Shown piece by piece: positions 51,246 through 61,190 of a stretch of 64,000 nucleotides of DNA. The notes under the pieces were generated by a model that saw only the letters and a list, made by a program, of their open reading frames with translations, made no database searches and was not told where the DNA came from. The stretch covers positions 930,001 through 994,000 of the forward strand of contig NZ_JACRSR010000001.1 in assembly GCF_014384795.1 (NCBI RefSeq). Reading direction: 5' to 3'. A program made the translations under genes and the position numbers. Numbering within the stretch: the first letter of the stretch is position 1; each line of letters begins with the position of its first letter. This DNA is from Gehongia tenuis (GTDB taxonomy: Bacteria > Bacillota > Clostridia > Christensenellales > NSJ-53).

Positions 51246-51635
51246 ATGAGCAAAAAATACTTGATTCATGTGAATGGTACCCCATACGAAGTTGAAGTGG
51301 ATGAGATGGCTGAAGGTGCAAAGGCGCCTGCGGCTCCCGCGGTTGTTCCAGCCGCCGCTCCCGCTCCCCAGCCTGCACCGGCACCCGCCGCTGCTGCTCC
51401 TGCTGCGCCCGCGCCCGCTGGCGCCGAGAACGTGACCTGCCCCATGCCCGGTACCATCCTGGCCGTGAACGTACAGCCCGGCGCTGCTGTGAAAAAGGGC
51501 GACGTGATGTTCATTCTCGAGGCCATGAAGATGGAGAATGAGATCATGGCTCCCCGGGATGGCAAGGTTGTCAGTGTCGGCGTTCAGCAAAACGCTTCCG
51601 TCAACCCCGGCGATCTGCTCGTGGTGATCGAATAA
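51246..51635 (+). CDS. Biotin carrier (BCCP) subunit of the decarboxylase
   Basis: This 129-residue protein has a short N-terminal domain (YLIHVNGTPYEVEVDE), an Ala/Pro hinge (about 25-58) and a biotinyl domain with the biotin lysine K95 in EAMKMENEI. The hinge lets the biotin swing between the carboxyltransferase and the membrane beta subunit. RBS GAGGAGG. Confidence 0.92.
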   Translation: MSKKYLIHVNGTPYEVEVDEMAEGAKAPAAPAVVPAAAPAPQPAPAPAAAAPAAPAPAGAENVTCPMPGTILAVNVQPGAAVKKGDVMFILEAMKMENEIMAPRDGKVVSVGVQQNASVNPGDLLVVIE

Positions 51636-51681
51636 GAATATCGCCGGATCAAAAATACGACATGAAAGGGGTTGAACGGAT

Positions 51682-52824
51682 TTGGAGAGCATTGATTTTT
51701 TCGGTACTTTAAGTGACCTTTGGGCCGATACCGGTTTCATGGGCTTCTTTCAGGGCACCAATTGGCAGTGCCTGGTCATGCTCTTGATCGGCTGCATTTT
51801 GATCTATCTGGCCGTCGTCAAGAAGTATGAGCCGCTTTTGCTGCTGCCCATCGCTTTCGGTATGATTTTAGCTAACCTGCCCGGCGCAAATCTGATGGAG
51901 GAGGGGGGACTCCTCTATTTCCTCTACCAGGGCGTAAAACTGGGCATCTACCCGCCGCTCATCTTCCTGGGCATCGGTGCTATGACGGACTTTGCGCCGC
52001 TCATCGCCAATCCCAAGAGTCTGCTTTTGGGCGCGGCGGCTCAGCTGGGTATTTTTATCACCTTCCTGGGCGCCCTGCTGCTGCAGTTTGAGATTCCTGA
52101 AGCGGCCTCCATCGGCATCATCGGCGGTGCGGACGGTCCCACGGCCATCTATGTGACCAGCAAACTGGCGCCCCATCTGCTTGGGCCCATCGCGGTCGCG
52201 GCCTATTCCTACATGGCTCTGGTGCCCATCATTCAGCCGCCCATCATGAAGGCGTTGACCACCAAGAAGGAGCGCATGATCGTCATGGAGCAGCTCAGGC
52301 CGGTCAGCAAGCGGGAGAAGATCATTTTCCCCATCATGGTGACCATCGTTGTGTCCCTGCTGCTGCCCTCCGCTGCTCCGCTGATTGGTATGCTCATGCT
52401 GGGTAACCTGCTCAAGGAGTCCGGTGTGACGGAACGCCTTGAAAAGACGGCGAAAAACGAACTCATCAATATCGTTACCATCTTCCTGGGCGTGACGGTC
52501 GGCGCCACCGCCAACGGCACCACCTTCCTGCAGTTGCAGACCATCCTGATCATTGTGCTGGGCCTTATCGCCTTCGCTTTTGGTACGGCTGGCGGCGTGC
52601 TGTTCGGAAAGCTTATGTGCAAGCTCACCCACGGCAAGGTCAATCCTTTGATCGGATCCGCCGGTGTTTCCGCCGTTCCCATGGCGGCCCGCGTTTCCCA
52701 GGTTGTGGGACAGAAGGAAAACCCCAAAAACTTCCTGCTCATGCACGCCATGGGCCCGAACGTTGCGGGCGTTATCGGTTCCGCCATCGCGGCTGGTGTG
52801 TTTATTTCCATGTTTGGCGGTTAA
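51682..52824 (+). CDS. oadB: Sodium ion-translocating decarboxylase beta subunit
   Basis: This 380-residue membrane protein has about nine transmembrane segments. Family motifs are [61 protein letters not shown] and [27 protein letters not shown]; the aspartate in GGADGPT is the sodium site. It decarboxylates carboxybiotin and pumps Na+ outward. The start is TTG at 51682. Confidence 0.94.
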   Translation: MESIDFFGTLSDLWADTGFMGFFQGTNWQCLVMLLIGCILIYLAVVKKYEPLLLLPIAFGMILANLPGANLMEEGGLLYFLYQGVKLGIYPPLIFLGIGAMTDFAPLIANPKSLLLGAAAQLGIFITFLGALLLQFEIPEAASIGIIGGADGPTAIYVTSKLAPHLLGPIAVAAYSYMALVPIIQPPIMKALTTKKERMIVMEQLRPVSKREKIIFPIMVTIVVSLLLPSAAPLIGMLMLGNLLKESGVTERLEKTAKNELINIVTIFLGVTVGATANGTTFLQLQTILIIVLGLIAFAFGTAGGVLFGKLMCKLTHGKVNPLIGSAGVSAVPMAARVSQVVGQKENPKNFLLMHAMGPNVAGVIGSAIAAGVFISMFGG

Positions 52825-52851
52825 TCATCGAATGAGAGGAGGAAATAGATT

Positions 52852-54207
52852 ATGGGAAAACTAATGATCACGGATACCATTCTTCGGGATGCCCACCAAT
52901 CGCAGGCGGCCACCCGGATGCGCACGGAAGAGATGCTGCCCATCTGCCCCCAGTTGGACCAGGTGGGATACTATTCCTTGGAATGCTGGGGAGGTGCCAC
53001 CTTTGACTCCTGCCTGCGCTTTTTGAACGAGGATCCCTGGGAGCGGCTGCGGCTGCTTCGCGAGGCTCTGCCCAACACCAAGCTGCAGATGCTGCTGCGC
53101 GGTCAGAACCTGCTTGGATACAAACATTATGCCGATGATGTGGTGGATGCTTTCGTCAAGTACGCCATTAAAAACGGTATCGACATCATCCGTACCTTCG
53201 ATGCTCTGAATGACCTTCGGAACATGGAGCAGGCGGTCAAGGCCACCAAGAAGTACGGCGGTGTGGCGGAAGTGGCCATCAGCTATACGGTCAGCCCTGT
53301 CCACACGCTGGAGTATTTCGTGAATCTGGCTGTGGATATCGAAAAGATGGGTGCGGACACCATCTGCATCAAGGACATGGCCAACCTGCTTTTGCCCTAC
53401 GATGCCTATAAGCTGGTCAAGATGATGAAGGAAAAGGTGAATGTTCCCATTCACCTGCATACCCATAACACCACCGGCACCGGCGACATGGTCTATCTGA
53501 AAGCCGCCGAAGCGGGTGTGGATATCGTGGATACCGCGATTTCCACCATGGCCAATGGTACCTCCCAGCCCTGCACCGAGGCTCTCGTGGCAACGCTTCA
53601 GGGCACCGAATATGATACTGGCCTGGATCTGCAGCTGCTCAGCGAGATCGCCGCTTATTTCCGCGGCGTGGCCGACCGCCTGAAGACCGATGGCTTCCTC
53701 GATTCCAAGGTTTTGGGTGTGGACGTCAACACGCTGCTCTATCAGGTGCCCGGCGGAATGCTGTCCAACTTGATCAGCCAGCTCAAGCAGCAGGGCGCCA
53801 GCGACAAGCTCTACGATGTGCTGGCCGAAGTGCCGCGGGTCCGCGAGGATTCCGGCTATCCGCCGCTGGTGACGCCCACCAGTCAGATCGTGGGCACCCA
53901 GGCTGTGCTGAACGTGGTGACCGGCGAGCGCTACAAGATGGCTACGAAGGAATTCAAGGCCATGCTCCGGGGCGAATACGGCCGTCTTCCTGGCGAGGTC
54001 AACCCCGACGTGCGCAAAAAGGTCATTGGCGACGCGGAAGTTATCACCCATCGCCCGGCGGATGATATCGCGCCCGAGATGGAGAAATACCGCAAGGAAA
54101 TCAAGGACGTCATGGCGCAGGAGGAGGATGTCCTCACCTGGGCTTTGTTCCCGCAGGTGGCGCCCAAATTCTTCCAGTATCGTCAGGAAAACAACTTCGG
54201 TGAATAA
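52852..54207 (+). CDS. oadA: Oxaloacetate decarboxylase alpha (carboxyltransferase) subunit
   Basis: This 451-residue DRE-TIM protein has TDTILRDAHQSQAATRMRTEEM, the carbamylated lysine in TICIKDMANLL and the metal motif HLHTHNTTG. It lacks the C-terminal biotin domain of long OadA proteins, which is encoded separately two genes upstream. With no biotin carboxylase gene present, an oxaloacetate decarboxylase pump fits better than pyruvate carboxylase, although a transcarboxylase 5S role is possible. RBS GAGGAGG. Confidence 0.9.
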   Translation: MGKLMITDTILRDAHQSQAATRMRTEEMLPICPQLDQVGYYSLECWGGATFDSCLRFLNEDPWERLRLLREALPNTKLQMLLRGQNLLGYKHYADDVVDAFVKYAIKNGIDIIRTFDALNDLRNMEQAVKATKKYGGVAEVAISYTVSPVHTLEYFVNLAVDIEKMGADTICIKDMANLLLPYDAYKLVKMMKEKVNVPIHLHTHNTTGTGDMVYLKAAEAGVDIVDTAISTMANGTSQPCTEALVATLQGTEYDTGLDLQLLSEIAAYFRGVADRLKTDGFLDSKVLGVDVNTLLYQVPGGMLSNLISQLKQQGASDKLYDVLAEVPRVREDSGYPPLVTPTSQIVGTQAVLNVVTGERYKMATKEFKAMLRGEYGRLPGEVNPDVRKKVIGDAEVITHRPADDIAPEMEKYRKEIKDVMAQEEDVLTWALFPQVAPKFFQYRQENNFGE

Positions 54208-54218
54208 TCGGCCAAATG

Positions 54219-54247
54219 AGCCCCTCCGTCAAACGAGGGGCTTTTTG
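54219..54247 (+). terminator. Intrinsic terminator of the oxaloacetate decarboxylase operon
   Basis: AGCCCCTC (54219-54226) and GAGGGGCT (54235-54242) form the stem, followed by TTTT. Confidence 0.88.
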
Positions 54248-54270
54248 TCCTATTTAGAGGGGGATGACTT

Positions 54271-55053
54271 ATGCGTATTTTGGTAACAAACGATGACGGC
54301 ATTCGAGCACCGGGCATACGTGCTTTGGTGGAACAGCTTGCGCCCAAACATGATATCACGGTGGTGGCTCCCGCGGAGGAGCAAAGCGCGAAATCCCATT
54401 CCATCACCATTCACACCCCTCTGATGGTCAGAAAGCAGGTATTCATGTCCGGCGTAACGGGCTACGCGGTGACGGGTACGCCCTCGGATTGTGTGCGCCT
54501 CGGTGTGCTTCAGCTTATGGAAAAACCGGACATGGTGCTTTCCGGTATCAACGCCGGCTCCAATATCGGCCTGGATGTGCTCTACTCCGGAACGGTATCC
54601 GCTGCCCTTGAAGGCGCCCTTTTGGGGTACCCTTCCGCGGCGGTTTCCTCCTTTACCAAGGATTGGGGCGCCTTTGATTTTGAACGCGCTGCAAAAGAAT
54701 CGGAAATTTTGGTCAAATTGATCGAGGAAAAGAAGGTGGATGCGTCCATCGTGTTGAATCTAAATGTGCCATCAGTGCAAGATGATGCATATAAAGGCGT
54801 CAAAGTGGCTCCGCTGGACCTGGACCCGGCGACCCGGGAAAACTATGAAAAACGGATCAGCCCTGCGGGCGAGGCTTACTATTGGATGACATTCCAGGCC
54901 CGTCCCAATGGCCCGGACAGCTTTCAGCAGGGGGATCTATACCTGTGCCAGGATGGGTACAGCACCCTGACGCCTCTGCATTTTGATCTGACGCAGCATC
55001 GCGATCTTCCTGCATTGGAGGCCTGGGTTGAGGCCCGGGAGAATGAAGCATAG
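54271..55053 (+). CDS. surE: 5'/3'-nucleotidase SurE
   Basis: This 260-residue SurE has the metal site TNDDGIRAPG (D8, D9), the EEQSAKSHSIT segment and SGINAGSNIG with its asparagine ligand. It dephosphorylates nucleoside monophosphates. RBS AGAGGGGG. Confidence 0.94.
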   Translation: MRILVTNDDGIRAPGIRALVEQLAPKHDITVVAPAEEQSAKSHSITIHTPLMVRKQVFMSGVTGYAVTGTPSDCVRLGVLQLMEKPDMVLSGINAGSNIGLDVLYSGTVSAALEGALLGYPSAAVSSFTKDWGAFDFERAAKESEILVKLIEEKKVDASIVLNLNVPSVQDDAYKGVKVAPLDLDPATRENYEKRISPAGEAYYWMTFQARPNGPDSFQQGDLYLCQDGYSTLTPLHFDLTQHRDLPALEAWVEARENEA

Positions 55054-55063
55054 AGGTGAGGTC

Positions 55064-55933
55064 ATGAATATGGATCTGACACAGCGGATTCAGCACTATT
55101 ACAAAAGCATGAGCAAGGGTCAAAAGATCATTGCGGAATACATCCTGACCCATTACGATAAGGCCGCTTTCATGACCGCTTCCAAACTGGGTCACACGGT
55201 GGGTGTGAGCGAATCCACGGTGGTGCGCTTCGCCCTGATTTTGGGCTACGAGGGCTATCCCAAGCTTCAGCGTGCCTTGCAGGAGCTCATTCGCAACAAA
55301 CTGACCACGGTCCAGCGCATGGAACTTTCCGAAGGCATGGAATCCTCCAACATTCTGGAGTCTGTGCTGAAAAAAGATATGAACAACATCCGTATGTCCA
55401 TTGAAGAACTGGATAAAAAAGCTTTTCAAGACGTGGTGGAAAGCATCTTCGAAGCAAAGAACGTCTATATCCTGGGCCTTCGCAGCTCTTCGGTGCTGGC
55501 ACAGTTTTTGGGATATTATCTCAACTATGCGCTGGACAATATCAAGGTCGTAACTTCCGGGGTCAGCGACATCTTCGACCAGATGGCCCGTATCGGGCCC
55601 AAGGATCTGCTCATCTGTATCAGTTTCCCCCGGTATGCAACCCGCGCTTTGGAGGGGCTCAAATTTGCCAAGCAAAATGAAGCGCAAACCGTGGCCATCA
55701 CGGACAGCCAGCTCTCGCCTTTAAAGGAGCACGCCGATATCTGTCTTACCGCCCACAGCGATATGGCCTCCTACGTGGATTCGCTGGTCGCGCCTCTCAG
55801 CCTGCTGAACGCTCTGGTGGTCGCGGTGGCCAATCGAAAGAAGGGCGATCTCACTTCCCATTTCTCCAACTTGGAGGCGATTTGGAATCAGTATGGCGTA
55901 TATATGGGGAAGGATTACACCCTGGATGAATAG
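55064..55933 (+). CDS. RpiR/MurR-family transcriptional regulator
   Basis: This 289-residue protein has an N-terminal helix-turn-helix (SKLGHTVGVSESTVVRFALILGYEGYPKLQ) and a C-terminal SIS sugar-phosphate-binding domain (VYILGLRSSSVLAQFLGYYL and DLLICISFPRYATRALEG). Ligand unknown. ATG at 55064 after AGAGGTGAGG. It ends overlapping the HI0933 flavoprotein gene. Confidence 0.92.
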   Translation: MNMDLTQRIQHYYKSMSKGQKIIAEYILTHYDKAAFMTASKLGHTVGVSESTVVRFALILGYEGYPKLQRALQELIRNKLTTVQRMELSEGMESSNILESVLKKDMNNIRMSIEELDKKAFQDVVESIFEAKNVYILGLRSSSVLAQFLGYYLNYALDNIKVVTSGVSDIFDQMARIGPKDLLICISFPRYATRALEGLKFAKQNEAQTVAITDSQLSPLKEHADICLTAHSDMASYVDSLVAPLSLLNALVVAVANRKKGDLTSHFSNLEAIWNQYGVYMGKDYTLDE

Positions 55934-57167
55934 AAGCATTGCCGTCATCGGCGGGGGAGCGGCGGGAATGCTTGCCGCCTATGCCGCCGCCCAGTCCGGC
56001 GCTGAGGTGACCTTGTTTGAGGCCAACGAAAAGCTGGGCAAGAAACTTTATATCACCGGCAAAGGGCGCTGCAATGTGACCAGTGCCGTTCCTCCGGAGG
56101 ACTTTTTAAAGGAGATTCCCCATCATGGGAAATTTCTCTACAGCGCCTTTGCCGCTTTCAATAATGAGGATTTGATGACTCTTTTGGAAAAGACCGGCGT
56201 CCCTCTCAAGGTGGAGCGTGGGATGCGGGTCTTTCCCCAGTCGGATAAGTCCAGCGATATCATTCGCGCTCTCGAGCGGCTTTTGGGGAAAAGCGGTGTA
56301 AAGGTTCGGCTCCGCACCCCTGTAAAAGCCATATGGATGGAGGAGGGCGGCCTTCGCGGCATTGAGCTTGCCGGAAAGCGCCTCGCCTTTGACCGGGTGA
56401 TCGTGGCCACGGGCGGCGTGTCCTATCCCGCCACCGGTTCCACCGGCGAGGGGCATCGGATGCTGGCCCGCTGCGGCCAAAAAATCACCGAGCTCTATCC
56501 CAGCCTCGTGCCCATAGAAACGGCGGAGAGCTGGCCTAGAAGGCTCCAGGGTCTCGCTTTGAAGAATGTTAGGCTCCATGTTCGAGAGGGGAAGAAAAAC
56601 CTTTACAACGAGCTTGGAGAGCTGTTGTTCACCCATTTTGGCATCTCCGGGCCGCTGGTCCTCACCGCGTCCTCCCATACGGCGGGCCGGGCGCTTGGGG
56701 GAATTCAAATGGAGATCGATATGAAGCCGGCCCTTTCGGCGGAGCAGTTGGACCGCCGTCTGGTCCGGGATTTTGAGTCCCAGGCCCGGCGCCAGTTTCA
56801 AAATGCACTGGACGGTCTCATGCCAAAGAGCATGGTACCGGTGCTGGTGGAGCTTTCCGGCATCTCCGGAAGCAAGCCGGTCCATCAAATCTCGAAAGGG
56901 GAGCGGGAATCCCTGGTCGCCCTGCTGAAGGGACTGCGGCTCACGCCGAAGGCCTTTCGCCCCTTTACGGAAGCGATCATTACTCGGGGAGGCGTGGATG
57001 TCCGTGAGATCCGGCCGGCCACCATGGAATCCAAAACCATACCCGGGCTTTATGTGTGCGGCGAACTACTGGATGTCGACGGCTACACCGGCGGCTTCAA
57101 TCTCCAGATCGCCTTCACAACAGGCTATGCGGCCGGAACTCATGCGGCAAAGGGGGAGGAGAAATGA
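55926..57167 (+). CDS. HI0933-family FAD-dependent flavoprotein
   Basis: This 413-residue protein has an N-terminal dinucleotide motif (IAVIGGGAAGMLAAYAAAQSG), KLGKKLYITGKGRCNVTS, VIVATGGVSYPATGSTGEGH and the C-terminal LYVCGELLDVDGYTGGFNLQIAFTTGY FAD-binding signature of the HI0933/YhiN family. Physiological role unknown. Four-base overlap with aroH. Confidence 0.92.
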   Translation: MNRSIAVIGGGAAGMLAAYAAAQSGAEVTLFEANEKLGKKLYITGKGRCNVTSAVPPEDFLKEIPHHGKFLYSAFAAFNNEDLMTLLEKTGVPLKVERGMRVFPQSDKSSDIIRALERLLGKSGVKVRLRTPVKAIWMEEGGLRGIELAGKRLAFDRVIVATGGVSYPATGSTGEGHRMLARCGQKITELYPSLVPIETAESWPRRLQGLALKNVRLHVREGKKNLYNELGELLFTHFGISGPLVLTASSHTAGRALGGIQMEIDMKPALSAEQLDRRLVRDFESQARRQFQNALDGLMPKSMVPVLVELSGISGSKPVHQISKGERESLVALLKGLRLTPKAFRPFTEAIITRGGVDVREIRPATMESKTIPGLYVCGELLDVDGYTGGFNLQIAFTTGYAAGTHAAKGEEK

Positions 57168-57523
57168 ACGTATCCGCCCTTTGGGGATCGGTGGGCGTGG
57201 AAAGAAACATCCCGGAGGATATCTGGTATGCCGCTGGCCTGTTGGTCAGCGAGCTTTTGGAAAAAAATGCTTTGACGGGGACGGATGTGGTGAGCGTGCA
57301 GTTTACTGCTACCATGGACCTCGATGCTGCTTATCCAGGCGAGGCTTTGCGGGAGCTGGGACTCACCAAAATTCCCGTGCTGTCGGCCCAGCAAATGGAA
57401 ATCCCCGGCGGAGAAAAGCAGATGCTGCGGGTGCTCATCCATGTTTGCGGCGAAGCCCGCGCTCCCTTTCTTCGGCTGCCCAGGGTCTCGGCACCCAATC
57501 AAACTTTGGAGGGATGGGAATGA
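57164..57523 (+). CDS. AroH-type chorismate mutase-like protein with missing catalytic residues
   Basis: This 119-residue protein aligns end to end with monofunctional AroH of B. subtilis (TATMDLDAAYPGEALREL; VLSAQQMEIPGG). Arg63 is kept (same number), and the arginine equal to Arg90 is R89. However, Arg7 is Trp7, Glu78 is Gln77 and Cys75 is Ser74, so two key charged residues are lost. Activity as a chorismate mutase is doubtful. RBS GGGGGAGG. It lies between the HI0933 gene and cmk with ATGA overlaps, a position where intact aroH is found in other Clostridia. Confidence 0.75.
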   Translation: MNVSALWGSVGVERNIPEDIWYAAGLLVSELLEKNALTGTDVVSVQFTATMDLDAAYPGEALRELGLTKIPVLSAQQMEIPGGEKQMLRVLIHVCGEARAPFLRLPRVSAPNQTLEGWE

Positions 57524-58188
57524 TGGCTGAAAATATTGCAGTCGCGCTGGACGGTCCAGGAGGATCAGGGAAATCCACCATCGCGAAGATGCTGGCTAAG
57601 CGCCTTGGCAGCATCTATCTGGATACGGGGGCGATGTACCGCACCTTTGCGCTCAAAGTGCTCCGCTCCGGCCTGAACAAGTCGGACCGCTCGGGTATTT
57701 TGAAGATACTTGATGAAACAAAGGTCGATGTGGCCTTTGAAAACGGGGAGCAGCGGATGCTGCTTGACGGAGAGGATGTCACCGGGCTCATCCGGGAACC
57801 GGACGTAACGGAATGGGCGTCCTTCGTGGCTTCCATTCCCGAAGTCCGCTTGAAGCTGGTGGAGCTCCAGCGCGAGGTGTCCAAGCGGGTCAGCATCGTC
57901 ATGGACGGCCGGGATATCGGTACCTATGTGCTGCCCCACGCGCAGTACAAATTCTTTTTGACCGCCTCCCCGGAGGTGCGGGCAAAGCGGCGGTATGACG
58001 AATCTCTGGCCAAGGGGATGACGGTAAGTTACAGCGAGATCTATGAAGCGCTGGCAGCCCGGGACGCGCAGGACAGCGGCCGGGATTTTGCGCCCCTCAG
58101 GCAGGCCGAGGATGCCATCTTGATTGATACCGGCATGCTTACGCCCGGCGAAGTGATGGAAACCATTCTTCGCCACATGAACCGCTGA
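57520..58188 (+). CDS. cmk: Cytidylate kinase
   Basis: This 222-residue (d)CMP kinase has the P-loop DGPGGSGKST (11-20), YLDTGAMYRTFAL, MDGRDIGTYVLP and RDAQDSGRDFAPL. The ATG at 57520 overlaps the aroH stop and is six bases after GGAGGG; a long upstream extension of the frame is a shadow of the neighbouring genes. It precedes plsC, as in many Clostridia. Confidence 0.95.
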   Translation: MMAENIAVALDGPGGSGKSTIAKMLAKRLGSIYLDTGAMYRTFALKVLRSGLNKSDRSGILKILDETKVDVAFENGEQRMLLDGEDVTGLIREPDVTEWASFVASIPEVRLKLVELQREVSKRVSIVMDGRDIGTYVLPHAQYKFFLTASPEVRAKRRYDESLAKGMTVSYSEIYEALAARDAQDSGRDFAPLRQAEDAILIDTGMLTPGEVMETILRHMNR

Positions 58189-58204
58189 AGGGAGGCCATG
58201 CATC

Positions 58205-58780
58205 ATGTATAAATTAGCGCAGATCCTGCTATGGCCCTTTTTCCATTTGTTCTTTCTGCTCAGGCAGACGGGCAAAGAGCATCTGCCCAAAAAAGGCAAA
58301 GTCATTGTGATCTGCAACCATATCAGCGTGCTTGATCCCATCACGCTGGGCGTCACACTGCCCCGGCCCATCCACTTCATGGCCAAGATCGAGCTGTTTA
58401 AGAATCCCTTGATCGCAAAGCTGCTGAGATCGCTCAACGCTTTTCCTGTAGACCGTTCCCGGGGCGATGTGGCTTCCATCAAGAAGGCGATCTCCATTTT
58501 GTCCGAGGAGAAGGTCTTTGGTATCTTTCCCGAAGGTACCCGAGGCGCCGGCGCCATGAAGGAGGGCGCGGCCATGATCGCTTTAAAGAGCGAAGCTCCG
58601 GTGGTGCCCGTCTACATTGAGGGCCGCTACAAGCTCTTCCGGCCCATGAAGGTATGGGTGGGGGAGGCCATACAGCCGCCGCCTCTTGAGGGCCGTTTAA
58701 AGGAGCAGGTGGACGCTTTTGCGCCGGTCATTGCCCATGCAGTGGAAAAGTTAGAAAAAAACTCCGGTAAAATCCTATGA
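58205..58780 (+). CDS. plsC: 1-acyl-sn-glycerol-3-phosphate acyltransferase
   Basis: This 191-residue PlsC-family acyltransferase has HX4D at H39-D44 (NHISVLD) and FPEGTRGAGAM. An N-terminal hydrophobic segment (about 8-19) anchors it at the membrane. It makes phosphatidic acid. Confidence 0.93.
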   Translation: MYKLAQILLWPFFHLFFLLRQTGKEHLPKKGKVIVICNHISVLDPITLGVTLPRPIHFMAKIELFKNPLIAKLLRSLNAFPVDRSRGDVASIKKAISILSEEKVFGIFPEGTRGAGAMKEGAAMIALKSEAPVVPVYIEGRYKLFRPMKVWVGEAIQPPPLEGRLKEQVDAFAPVIAHAVEKLEKNSGKIL

Positions 58781-58863
58781 TTTTTTGAAAAAAGAAGGAT
58801 TTAATCCCTGGATAGCGAAAAATAGAAAAGTAGTTTGTTGTGTTGTAGGAGACTAGAGTACAT

Positions 58864-61026
58864 TTGGACATTCGTGTAGCACAGCACGCCGGCTTCTGTT
58901 TTGGAGTCAAACGTGCAACCCAGACGGTCTTTGACCTTCTCGCCTCGGGCGAAGAAAAAGTATTTACTTTGGGGCCGCTCATCCATAACGCCAGTGCCGT
59001 CAAGACGCTGGAGGAAAAGGGTGTAGGGGTTCTTCAGTCGTTGGACGAGTGGACGGAAGGCCGCGTCGTCATCCGTTCCCATGGCGTGGGACCGGAAGTT
59101 TATCAGAAGGCGGAAGCCATGGGCATTCCGCTTATCGATGCCACGTGTCCGGATGTGAAACGCATTCACCGGACGGTGGCTGAAAAGTATGCCGAAGGGT
59201 ATCCCATCATCATTCTCGGTAAACCCGATCATCCAGAGGTCATCGGCACCAATGGATGGTGCGGCAACACCGCTGTCATTATCTCTGACGCGTCCCAACT
59301 GGATGGTTTAGCGTTGCCGGATAAAGCCTGTGTGGTTGCACAGACCACCTTAATGCGGCAAAAATGGGATGCGATCATCGAACCCCTCAAAGAGCGTATT
59401 TCGAATTTATATATTGTGGACACCATCTGTCCCACCACGACGCAGCGCCAGTGTGAAGCGCAGGCGCTTGCGGAAAATATGGATGCTATGCTGGTGATCG
59501 GCGGCAAAAACAGCGCCAATACCGCCAGCTTGTTTCAGGTTTGCCAAAAACACTGTTCGCAGGTTTATCTCATCGAAGGTGTTTCGGACATTCCCTGGAC
59601 GGCACTCAAAAATTTGCAGAAGATCGGTATCGTAGCGGGCGCTTCGACACCTGATTGGATAATTAAGGAGGTTTATTCAAAGATGAGTGAGCAGGAAAAA
59701 ATGGGCCAACTGAACGAGGAGGAGGTCAAAGTTCAAAACGCTGAGCCGGAAACGGTCAGTGAAGCCGCGGCGGCTCCCGAAGCTGCACCCGAGACTGAAG
59801 AGGCGGCTGAAAAAGCCAAGCAGGACGCCGATGCCAGCTTCATGGAAGATGTAGAAAAGACCATGGTGACCATCAAAAACGGCCAGCTGATCAAGGGCGT
59901 GGTTGTGCAGGTGACCGATGATGAGGTCTGTGTGAATATTGGCTACAAGTCCGACGGTTTCATCCCGAGAAACGAACTGAGCGTGGATAACGACGTGGTG
60001 CCTTCCGAGATGGTGAAGGTGGGCGACGAGATTGAAGTGGAAATTCTCAAGGTGAACGACGGCGAGGGCAACGTCCTTCTTTCCAAGAAAAACGTGGACC
60101 AGCGTAAAAACTGGAACGAGCTTGTAACGCTCTTTGAGAGCGAAACCGAGGTCGAGGGCATCGGCAAAGAGGTGGTCAAGGGCGGTCTTATTGCCAATGT
60201 TATGGGCATCCGCGCTTTCATTCCCGCCTCCCACCTCAATACTCGTTATGTGGAGAAGATCGAAAGCTATGTGGGTCAGCCCCTCCGCCTTCGTATCATC
60301 GAGCTGGACCGCAACAAGCGCCGCGTGGTGGCTTCCCAGAAGCTGGTGCTGCTGGCCGAAGCTGAAAAGAAAAAGAAGGAGCTTTGGGACAAGCTGGTGG
60401 TGGGCGAGAAGGTCAAGGGTATTGTCCGCCGCTTGACCGACTTCGGTGCATTCGTGGATATCGGAGGCCTGGATGGTCTTATTCATATCGGAGATCTGTC
60501 CTGGGGCCGTGTCCGCCATCCCTCCGATGTGATTCATATCGGAGACGAGGTGGAAGTGCTTATCCTGGCTCTGGATACCGAGCGCGAGCGCATTTCCCTG
60601 GGCTACAAGCAGACCCTTCCCAAGCCCTGGGAGACCGCGGAATCCAAGTACATCGTCGGTTCCGTGGTAGAAGGTAAAGTTGTCCGTATTGTAACCTTCG
60701 GTGCCTTTGTGGAGCTGGAGCCCGGCCTGGACGGCCTTGTACACATCTCCCAGATTGCCCGTGAACGGATCAACAAGGTGGAAGATGTGCTGCAGGTGGG
60801 TCAGATGGTTTCCGTCAAGATTCTGGATGTGGATGCTCAGAACAAGCGCATCAGCCTCAGCATCAAGGAGACCCTGCCTGAAGCCCCTGTGTCTGAAGCG
60901 GAAGCGGCCCCTGAAGAGGAGTCTCATCAGGAGTACTATCATCAAGATGAAGTGCACACCGTAACCATCGGTGACATGATCCAGCAGAAGATGCAGGAAG
61001 CTGCCGCGGACGAGAACGAAAACTAA
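58864..61026 (+). CDS. ispH: IspH-S1 fusion: HMBPP reductase fused to ribosomal protein S1
   Basis: This 720-residue protein has an N-terminal IspH domain (about 1-270) that ends the MEP pathway, making IPP and DMAPP; its [4Fe-4S] cysteines are C12 ([11 protein letters not shown]), C95 (DATCPDVK) and C189 ([11 protein letters not shown]). An Ala/Glu linker follows, then four S1 domains, the third and fourth with the clear [17 protein letters not shown] and [18 protein letters not shown] cores. The fusion is a known clostridial arrangement. The start is TTG at 58864; AGGAG lies a rather long 14 bases upstream. An internal AAGGAGG (59665-59671) before ATG at 59683 could give free S1. Confidence 0.93.
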   Translation: MDIRVAQHAGFCFGVKRATQTVFDLLASGEEKVFTLGPLIHNASAVKTLEEKGVGVLQSLDEWTEGRVVIRSHGVGPEVYQKAEAMGIPLIDATCPDVKRIHRTVAEKYAEGYPIIILGKPDHPEVIGTNGWCGNTAVIISDASQLDGLALPDKACVVAQTTLMRQKWDAIIEPLKERISNLYIVDTICPTTTQRQCEAQALAENMDAMLVIGGKNSANTASLFQVCQKHCSQVYLIEGVSDIPWTALKNLQKIGIVAGASTPDWIIKEVYSKMSEQEKMGQLNEEEVKVQNAEPETVSEAAAAPEAAPETEEAAEKAKQDADASFMEDVEKTMVTIKNGQLIKGVVVQVTDDEVCVNIGYKSDGFIPRNELSVDNDVVPSEMVKVGDEIEVEILKVNDGEGNVLLSKKNVDQRKNWNELVTLFESETEVEGIGKEVVKGGLIANVMGIRAFIPASHLNTRYVEKIESYVGQPLRLRIIELDRNKRRVVASQKLVLLAEAEKKKKELWDKLVVGEKVKGIVRRLTDFGAFVDIGGLDGLIHIGDLSWGRVRHPSDVIHIGDEVEVLILALDTERERISLGYKQTLPKPWETAESKYIVGSVVEGKVVRIVTFGAFVELEPGLDGLVHISQIARERINKVEDVLQVGQMVSVKILDVDAQNKRISLSIKETLPEAPVSEAEAAPEEESHQEYYHQDEVHTVTIGDMIQQKMQEAAADENEN
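59665..59685 (+). promoter_or_regulatory. Internal ribosome binding site and start codon for a free S1 protein
   Basis: AAGGAGG (59665-59671) lies 11 bases before an in-frame ATG (59683-59685) exactly at the IspH-S1 domain border (codon 274). It would yield a 447-residue S1-only protein. The bases also encode the family-typical KEV, so the match could be by chance. Confidence 0.45.
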
Positions 61027-61117
61027 TTTTAAAAGTTTTTGATTCGAATGTATAAAATGCGGTGTAGGGGACATAATGAAATTGACCTCACAAACACATT
61101 GAAACCCCCTTACCGTT

Positions 61118-61153
61118 GGGCTGCACCAAAAGTGCAGCCCTCTTTCTTTTTAT
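61118..61153 (+). terminator. Intrinsic terminator after the IspH-S1 gene
   Basis: GGGCTGCAC (61118-61126) and GTGCAGCCC (61132-61140) form a perfect 9-bp stem, followed by a T-rich run. Confidence 0.88.
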
Positions 61154-61155
61154 AG

Positions 61156-61184
61156 TTGAATCTGAGCGGCGCAAAAGATATAAT
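61156..61184 (+). promoter_or_regulatory. Sigma-A-type promoter giving a probable leaderless mRNA
   Basis: TTGAAT (61156-61161), 17 bp, consensus TATAAT (61179-61184). The start codon ATG at 61191 lies seven bases after the -10, where transcription should begin. Confidence 0.65.
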
Positions 61185-61190
61185 GGGAAT

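Noticed and set aside
56998..57520. Long N-terminal extension of the cmk frame
   Set aside because: It overlaps aroH and HI0933 in another frame, while the P-loop begins right after the ATG at 57520, which has a good RBS.
59677..61074. 465-residue open frame on the minus strand
   Set aside because: It is the antisense shadow of the S1 part of the IspH-S1 gene, His/Leu-rich with no recognisable domain.
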